Shown: in pieces, positions 6,186 through 9,878 of the stretch | How the letters are laid out: each line of letters opens with the position of its first letter | How positions within the stretch are numbered: the first letter of the stretch is position 1 | Origin: an uncultured Ruminococcus sp. | Lineage (GTDB): Bacteria; Bacillota; Clostridia; Oscillospirales; Acutalibacteraceae | Reading direction: 5' to 3' | Length of the DNA stretch: 9,878 bases | Assembly: GCA_937892835.1 (NCBI GenBank) | Contig: CALBHM010000025.1 | Coordinates: 1 to 9,878, forward strand | Made by a program: the position numbers and the translations under genes | The notes under the pieces: generated by a model | Seen by the model: the letters and a program-made list of their open reading frames with translations, nothing else | Database searches by the model: none | Told to the model about the DNA's origin: nothing

Positions 6186-7493
6186 ATGCAACTATATGAC
6201 TATCAAAGCAATCTGATAGATAATCTGTCACGTTCCTGGCGTGAGGGCTATAAGCGTCCGTGTATCGTCCTTCCGTGCGGAGGCGGTAAGTCGGTCATAG
6301 CGTCAGAGATAGCAAAACGTACAACGGATAATCGTAATCGTGTCCTGTTTATGGTACACAGACAGGAATTGTGCGATCAGATATATAGCACGTTCAGCGG
6401 ATACGGCGTAGATATGAAATTGTGCTCCGTGAATATGGTGCAGACCATATCACGACACCTGCGGGACGTAGAATCGCCTACGCTGATAATCACAGACGAA
6501 AATCATCACTGCATTGCAAATACATATCGCAAAGTGTATGAAGCGTTCCCAAAAGCGTACTGCGTTGGGCTTACAGCAACACCGGTACGGCTTAACGGTG
6601 GCGGACTGGGTGAGATAAATGACAAGCTCATTGAAGGTCCTACGGCAAAATGGCTGATAGAAAATCACAGACTTGCGCCGTATCGATACTATGCTCCTGC
6701 TCTTGCGGATTGTTCACGTCTGATGTCACGATGTGGTGATTATTCTGCCGAAGATGTGGAACTGCTGATGGATAAGCCTAAGATATACGGTGATGTCATA
6801 AAGTTTTACAAGCAGTTATCAGACGGCGGTAAGGCTGTATGCTACTGTGCAACGATAAGGCACAGCACAGCGATGGCACAGCAGTTCTGCGATGCCGGTA
6901 TACCTGCACGGCATATTGACGGCAGTACACCTAAAGCAGAGCGTGCACAGGTGATATCAGACTTCAGATCAGGTAAGGTTAAGATACTCTGTAACGTTGA
7001 TCTTATATCTGAGGGGTTTGATGTTCCGGATTGCTCGGTGTCTATACTCCTTAGACCTACAAAGTCATTAACACTGTATATACAGCAGTCTATGCGCTGT
7101 ATGCGGTATCAACCCGGCAAGACAGCTATCATCATAGATCATGTCGGAAACGTACACAGACACGGATTACCGGACGCAGAACGCAAGTGGACGCTTGAAC
7201 CGAAAGCACCGACAAAAAAGCAAGCACAAGCAGAAATTAAGATAAAGCAGTGTCCTGAGTGCTATTTCACTCATGAACCCGCTGATGTTTGTCCGAACTG
7301 CGGGCATGTCTACGAAAAGACACAGCGGGAAATCAAGGAACAGCAGGAAGCAAAGCTGATCATGATTACAAGCGAGTATCAGGATGTTACTCAGTGCAGA
7401 AGTATACAAGAGTTATACGCATACGCAAAAATCAAAGGCTATAAGCCCGGATATGCGTATGTGAAAGCTAAGGAATGGGGTTGGTTCAGATAA
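6186..7493 (+). CDS. DEAD/DEAH-box superfamily 2 helicase with C-terminal zinc ribbon
   Basis: A 435-residue SF2 helicase. It has a Q-motif-like start (YDYQSNLIDNL), motif I PCGGGKS (30-36), motif Ia near VHRQEL (57-62), motif II DENHH (104-108, a DEAH variant), motif III TAT (130-132), and motif V near ISEGFDVPD (274-282). Motif VI is QQSMRCMR (300-307): both arginines are kept, but Met replaces the Gly of the usual Q..GR..R. After the helicase core, residues 356-372 form a four-cysteine zinc ribbon (CPEC..CPNC), followed by a charged helix and a C-terminal aromatic tail (GYAYVKAKEWGWFR) of a kind seen in phage helicases. Length is normal for the phage group. It likely unwinds DNA at the phage origin or during recombination; with the VRR-NUC downstream it forms a helicase-nuclease pair common in Firmicutes phages. 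The start is set by the start of the conserved YDYQ segment. Confidence 0.9.
   Translation: MQLYDYQSNLIDNLSRSWREGYKRPCIVLPCGGGKSVIASEIAKRTTDNRNRVLFMVHRQELCDQIYSTFSGYGVDMKLCSVNMVQTISRHLRDVESPTLIITDENHHCIANTYRKVYEAFPKAYCVGLTATPVRLNGGGLGEINDKLIEGPTAKWLIENHRLAPYRYYAPALADCSRLMSRCGDYSAEDVELLMDKPKIYGDVIKFYKQLSDGGKAVCYCATIRHSTAMAQQFCDAGIPARHIDGSTPKAERAQVISDFRSGKVKILCNVDLISEGFDVPDCSVSILLRPTKSLTLYIQQSMRCMRYQPGKTAIIIDHVGNVHRHGLPDAERKWTLEPKAPTKKQAQAEIKIKQCPECYFTHEPADVCPNCGHVYEKTQREIKEQQEAKLIMITSEYQDVTQCRSIQELYAYAKIKGYKPGYAYVKAKEWGWFR
7470..7474 (+). promoter_or_regulatory. Ribosome site favouring a TTG start for the nuclease gene
   Basis: AAGGA lies immediately before ATG 7475, too close to serve it, but 6 bases before the in-frame TTG at 7481. 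The real nuclease start may therefore be TTG 7481, two codons shorter, with no effect on the domain. Confidence 0.4.
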
Positions 7494-7801
7494 GGGAGAT
7501 TGACATACAGAACAGCATACGCCTTGCATTAGGTGAGAAGTGTGTTATCTTCCGTGCAAATGTCGGTGTGTTCAGTACGGTAGACGGAAGAACGGTATCG
7601 ACAGGACTTCCGAAAGGGTTTTCGGACCTGTTCGGGTATCGTAAGTCTGATTGCAAGGCAGTGTTTATCGAAGTAAAAACGGCAACAGGCAAGGTAAGAC
7701 CTCAGCAGGAGCAGTTTTTGAAAGCTATGAAAAGCTATGGAGCTATCGCAGGGGTATGCAGATCAGCGGAGGAGGCGCTTAAACTGATTGATGACGGCTG
7801 A
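7475..7801 (+). CDS. VRR-NUC domain nuclease
   Basis: A 108-residue single-domain VRR-NUC protein (PD-(D/E)XK fold), normal size for the stand-alone phage form. The visible catalytic pattern is GFSD (48-51, Asp51), then FIEVKT (64-69, Glu66 and Lys68), then QQEQF (77-81). The N-terminus REIDIQNSIRLAL and the RANVG turn are also typical. Family members cut branched or flap DNA (FAN1 type), and phage single-domain forms are thought to resolve recombination or replication intermediates. The gene overlaps the helicase end by 19 bases, so the two are probably made together. Start uncertain: ATG 7475 as given, or TTG 7481 with better ribosome spacing. Confidence 0.88.
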   Translation: MGLVQIREIDIQNSIRLALGEKCVIFRANVGVFSTVDGRTVSTGLPKGFSDLFGYRKSDCKAVFIEVKTATGKVRPQQEQFLKAMKSYGAIAGVCRSAEEALKLIDDG

Positions 7802-8126
7802 TGAGATAATCGAGCTTGCACGACATAACACGCCGCTCCCAGACGATGCAACGCTTGCGGAGGGGTTGCTGTATAAGTCAATGCGTCTGACGTATGCGGC
7901 ATTCCGTGAGGGCGAGATAACAAAGGAACAGGGCGCACAAGAGCGTAAGCAGGCAGTAAAACAGTTTGACAAGTACCAGCTGTACGAAAAAGCGTACAGA
8001 AACAACGCTAAGCGTGGCAAAGTAATAGGCGGGCTACTTTGCGAGGTAAACAAGCACGGCTGTGAGCTGTGTAAAAGAATGGTTAAAATTTATGACGGAA
8101 GAGAGGCGCTTAAGGATGATAGGTGA
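7791..8126 (+). CDS. Small conserved-type phage protein, function unknown
   Basis: A 111-residue mostly helical, charged protein, of a kind often found after VRR-NUC in Clostridia phages: a start of the form TPLPDDATLAEGLLYKSMRLTYAAFREGEITKEQGAQERK, then a helix and a basic segment. The C-terminus contains three cysteines (CEVNKHGCELC, about residues 84-94), which could bind a metal but lack a fourth partner. ATG 7791 is chosen over TTG 7788; the purine-rich GGAGGAGG at 7768-7775 lies 12-15 bases upstream, so neither spacing is ideal. It overlaps the nuclease gene by 11 bases and the next gene by 11. I do not know its role. Confidence 0.7.
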   Translation: MTADEIIELARHNTPLPDDATLAEGLLYKSMRLTYAAFREGEITKEQGAQERKQAVKQFDKYQLYEKAYRNNAKRGKVIGGLLCEVNKHGCELCKRMVKIYDGREALKDDR

Positions 8127-8610
8127 TGAGAATAAGTTTGACGGAGAAAAGATAAGGCTTGACTTGGTAGAGCCAAGCCTTATTGAAGCAATAGGAAAGA
8201 TAAGGACTTACGGCGTTAAGAAGTATACCGATGAGCAGTCATGGAAGAAAGTTGAGAAACAGCGTTATATAGCGGCGGCTATGAGACACTTTGAAGCGTA
8301 TCGCAAAGGAGAAATCAACGATGCCGAAATTTGTACTTACTGTATCAAAAGTACTGTTATTCCCGAAACCATAGGTCAGTACACAGAGCTGACAGACAAG
8401 AATGGCAAGAAGATTTTCGAGGGTGATATTGTTTGGTTTGACGATGAAGAAGAACGTGGTGTTGTCTATTTTGACGTTCGCACTGCCAGCTTTGTTGTAC
8501 ACTTTGATACGTTCGTCACGGATTTTGACCATCTTTATGACACAGACGTTGAGGTTATCGGCAACATTTACGATAATCCTGAGCTGATAGGAGGTGAAAC
8601 GAATGAGTGA
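8116..8610 (+). CDS. Chimera: dATP/dGTP diphosphohydrolase N-terminal domain (DUF5664-like) joined to YopX C-terminal domain
   Basis: A 164-residue protein. Residues 7-71 (KFDGEKIRLDLVEPSLIEAI..YGVKKYTDEQSWKKVE..RYIAAAMRHFEAYRKGE) match the first part of the DUF5664/dATP-dGTP diphosphohydrolase N-terminal family. That family normally continues with a second helical stretch of the GLPHLWHAACN type, absent here. Instead residues about 72-158 read as a YopX C-terminal half: VIPETIGQYTELTDKNGKKIFEGDIV, a beta barrel, then DVEVIGNIYDNPEL. The join is near 8328. I infer a fusion by deletion or recombination; the enzyme half is probably inactive. The ATG at 8116 is chosen because GAGG (8103-8106) lies 9 bases upstream and the domain begins there; upstream in-frame codons at 8062 and 8092 have no ribosome site. 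Confidence 0.75.
   Translation: MIGDENKFDGEKIRLDLVEPSLIEAIGKIRTYGVKKYTDEQSWKKVEKQRYIAAAMRHFEAYRKGEINDAEICTYCIKSTVIPETIGQYTELTDKNGKKIFEGDIVWFDDEEERGVVYFDVRTASFVVHFDTFVTDFDHLYDTDVEVIGNIYDNPELIGGETNE
8152..8183 (+). repeat. 10-bp perfect inverted repeat in the chimera gene
   Basis: ATAAGGCTTG (8152-8161) pairs with CAAGCCTTAT (8174-8183) across a 12-base loop, about 36 bases after the start codon. It could form an mRNA hairpin, but there is no U-run after it, so it is not a normal terminator. It may be a chance product of the conserved coding stretch. Confidence 0.5.
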
Positions 8611-9262
8611 GAGATTTATTGAAGAAGAAACTTTAAACAAATGTAAAGAAAGGTTTGCTACGCATAAGGCAAACCTCATACAGAATACAGACCGCTATTT
8701 AATTTTTGATTGGCGTAGAGCTGACGGAAGTATCAACTATTATGTGAATTATATTCTCGACAAAAAAAGAGGAAGCCTAATAATAAGCGGCGACTTGGGA
8801 GACTGTGTTGCAACATGGTATAACGCAGTCAGTCCCCAACAGATAAAAAACTATCTTAAAGATATTTACTACTTCATAAGCAAATTCCAGTGTTCGACTG
8901 ATAAATATATCTACTACCCAGACAACGCTTATGAGGGCATCAAATATCATCTGAAAGATTACATGGAAGTAGAGCTTGAAGAATTGCTGAAAGCCTGCAA
9001 AAAGCATTTATGGTATTCGGTTGAAACAGAAGACGAACTTTGGGAAGCTGTGAAGTCGAACATAGATGAAAATTGGGGTTCAGACATCGAACCACATTAT
9101 TCGACAGATATGACAAACTTTTTAGAAGAACTGGACTGTGAGTATTATGAGTGGCTTTATGACTGTGGAGGACGAATAGATATGCGCGTATACTTGTGGG
9201 CGGTCGGCTACGAAATGGCTTATACACAGCTGGAACAACAAGGAGGTAAAACAAATGAATAA
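8603..9262 (+). CDS. Accessory phage protein of unknown function
   Basis: A 219-residue acidic, Tyr/Trp-rich protein. ATG 8603 is preferred because AGGAGG (8589-8594) lies 8 bases upstream; the in-frame GTG at 8594 overlaps that ribosome site and is unlikely. A central segment, YLIFDWRRADGSINYYVNYI then KRGSLIISGDLGDCVATWYN (about residues 32-73), looks like a conserved block seen in hypothetical proteins of Clostridia phages. The rest is helical with scattered aromatics. No catalytic motif, signal peptide or membrane segment is visible. It overlaps the chimera gene by 8 bases and the next gene by 8. The stretch is visibly richer in A/T than the replication genes, consistent with a cargo gene of separate history. 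Confidence 0.7.
   Translation: MSERFIEEETLNKCKERFATHKANLIQNTDRYLIFDWRRADGSINYYVNYILDKKRGSLIISGDLGDCVATWYNAVSPQQIKNYLKDIYYFISKFQCSTDKYIYYPDNAYEGIKYHLKDYMEVELEELLKACKKHLWYSVETEDELWEAVKSNIDENWGSDIEPHYSTDMTNFLEELDCEYYEWLYDCGGRIDMRVYLWAVGYEMAYTQLEQQGGKTNE
8651..8676 (+). repeat. 8-bp perfect inverted repeat in the accessory gene
   Basis: AGGTTTGC (8651-8658) and GCAAACCT (8669-8676) flank a 10-base loop, about 48 bases after the start codon. No U-run follows. Confidence 0.45.
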
Positions 9263-9722
9263 TCTAAAAATCGGCGATAAAGTCGTTATGAATGACAAAT
9301 ATCACGTAAGCGCAGAAAACAAAGGCAGGGTGTGGACGGTCGGATCTGACCCGTGGGAGTGCTGTGGCAAGACCGTCGTAAAACTTGAAGGCAAGGCAGG
9401 CGGCTATGCAGTAGACGGGCTGGACTTAATAAGAAAAAGAGACGAGTACATCAAGCGTGAAGTTTTGTCTAAAATTATGAACGATATAGCAGGAGATGAA
9501 ACTTGTCCTAACATTGCAGCGGATATTTATTATGCTGTAGATTGTGCACCTACGGCAGACGTCGAGCCTGTAAGGCACGGACACTGGGAAGAGGGCATTC
9601 GCACAAGAAGGTCAATAGCGGGGAAAATTGAGGACTTCAGATGTTACGAATGTTCGTCTTGCGGTGAGTACAGTCTTTGCGAAACAAAATATTGTCCTCG
9701 TTGCGGTGCAAAAATGGCATAG
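9255..9722 (+). CDS. Phage protein with C-terminal zinc ribbon
   Basis: A 155-residue protein with an excellent ribosome site (AGGAGGT 9241-9247, 7 bases from ATG). Residues 4-60 (LKIGDKVVMNDKY..GRVWTVGS..VVKLEGKAGGYAVDGLDLI) look like a small beta-barrel (KOW/SH3-like). Residues about 64-110 carry a segment recurrent in Firmicutes phage accessory proteins (VDCAPTADVEPVRHGHWEE). Residues 130-150 form a zinc ribbon (CYECSSCGEY..ETKYCPRCGAKM). It therefore looks like two modules joined: a barrel domain and the common phage APTADV..CPRCGAKM tail. A nucleic-acid or protein binding role is plausible but unproved. It overlaps the previous gene by 8 bases. Confidence 0.75.
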   Translation: MNNLKIGDKVVMNDKYHVSAENKGRVWTVGSDPWECCGKTVVKLEGKAGGYAVDGLDLIRKRDEYIKREVLSKIMNDIAGDETCPNIAADIYYAVDCAPTADVEPVRHGHWEEGIRTRRSIAGKIEDFRCYECSSCGEYSLCETKYCPRCGAKMA

Positions 9723-9733
9723 GAGGTAACAGA

Positions 9734-9878
9734 ATGACCGCTAAAGAATACCTGTCGCGCTATCACCTTATCAACATACGCATAAATCAGAAGATAGACC
9801 AACAACGACAGCTTTGGGAACTCGCTACCAACATATCGCCGTCATCGGGCGGAGGACACAGCAGCGGGGTATCAGACA
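9734..9878 (+). CDS. DUF1492 / ArpU-like phage regulator, 3' end outside the window
   Basis: Only the first 48 residues are in view. MTAKEYLSRYHLINIRINQKID followed by a Leu-rich helix and a Ser/Gly-rich loop (SPSSGGGHSSG) is the usual start of DUF1492 proteins, which end in a sigma-70 region-4-like HTH and sit at the end of phage early regions, where they are thought to control late genes. The C-terminal HTH is not visible here. The ribosome site AGGAGGT (9721-9727) lies 6 bases upstream and overlaps the stop codon of the previous gene. If the call holds, the late-gene switch is just right of the window. Confidence 0.75.
   Translation, partial: MTAKEYLSRYHLINIRINQKIDQQRQLWELATNISPSSGGGHSSGVSD

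Noticed and set aside
7763..8053. 96-codon frame on the minus strand
   Set aside because: It is antisense to the nuclease end and the small phage protein, with no domain or start signal.
8062..8115. N-terminal extension of the chimera gene from 8062
   Set aside because: No ribosome site at 8062 or 8092, and the extension simply overlaps the coding end of the previous gene; ATG 8116 fits the domain and spacing.
8651..8676. Intrinsic terminator
   Set aside because: The stem is not followed by a U-run and it lies inside a coding gene.

Overview
The window is the early (replication and accessory) region of a temperate phage or prophage of a low-to-moderate GC Gram-positive host. A gut Clostridium-type host (Oscillospiraceae/Ruminococcaceae-like) fits best. 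This rests on the gene families (PcfJ-like, Siphovirus Gp157, Sak4-like ATPase, DUF669, DUF927, VRR-NUC, YopX, DUF1492), strong AGGAGG ribosome sites and very tight gene packing. The host assignment is inference. All genes lie on the + strand. No rRNA, tRNA, IS or CRISPR was seen.

Left block (1-5888): a PcfJ-like gene is already open at the left edge. It is followed by a ParB-like-HTH/coiled-coil protein, Gp157, a Sak4-like RecA-fold ATPase, a DUF669 SSB-like protein with an acidic DEDYPF tip, and a 615-aa DUF927 helicase-like ATPase. The first five genes overlap by 1 to 8 bases and should be translationally coupled. Together they look like a recombination/annealing and replication module: coat single strands, anneal them, open the duplex.

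Middle (5889-6185): the only long non-coding stretch. It holds ten exact copies of the 8-mer GTTACACC (five in each orientation) plus three degenerate ones. They are arranged as a large imperfect palindrome with arms of about 95 bp around a very AT-rich 83-bp core. Order, orientation and spacing of the copies are mirrored about a dyad that falls on a small perfect palindrome (CAACGTTG). I read this as the probable replication origin, or an origin that is also the operator of the next gene.

Right block (6186-9878): an SF2 DEAH-like helicase with a C-terminal zinc ribbon, a VRR-NUC nuclease overlapping it, a small conserved-type phage protein, an apparent chimera of a dATP/dGTP diphosphohydrolase N-terminus and a YopX C-terminus, two accessory proteins (one ending in a zinc ribbon), and the start of a DUF1492 gene. 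The last genes have near-perfect ribosome sites and short overlaps or gaps, as in a phage cargo cluster.

The window contains no recognisable DNA polymerase, primase, integrase, repressor or structural gene. The strongest candidate for something undescribed is the mirrored iteron region at 5889-6162.
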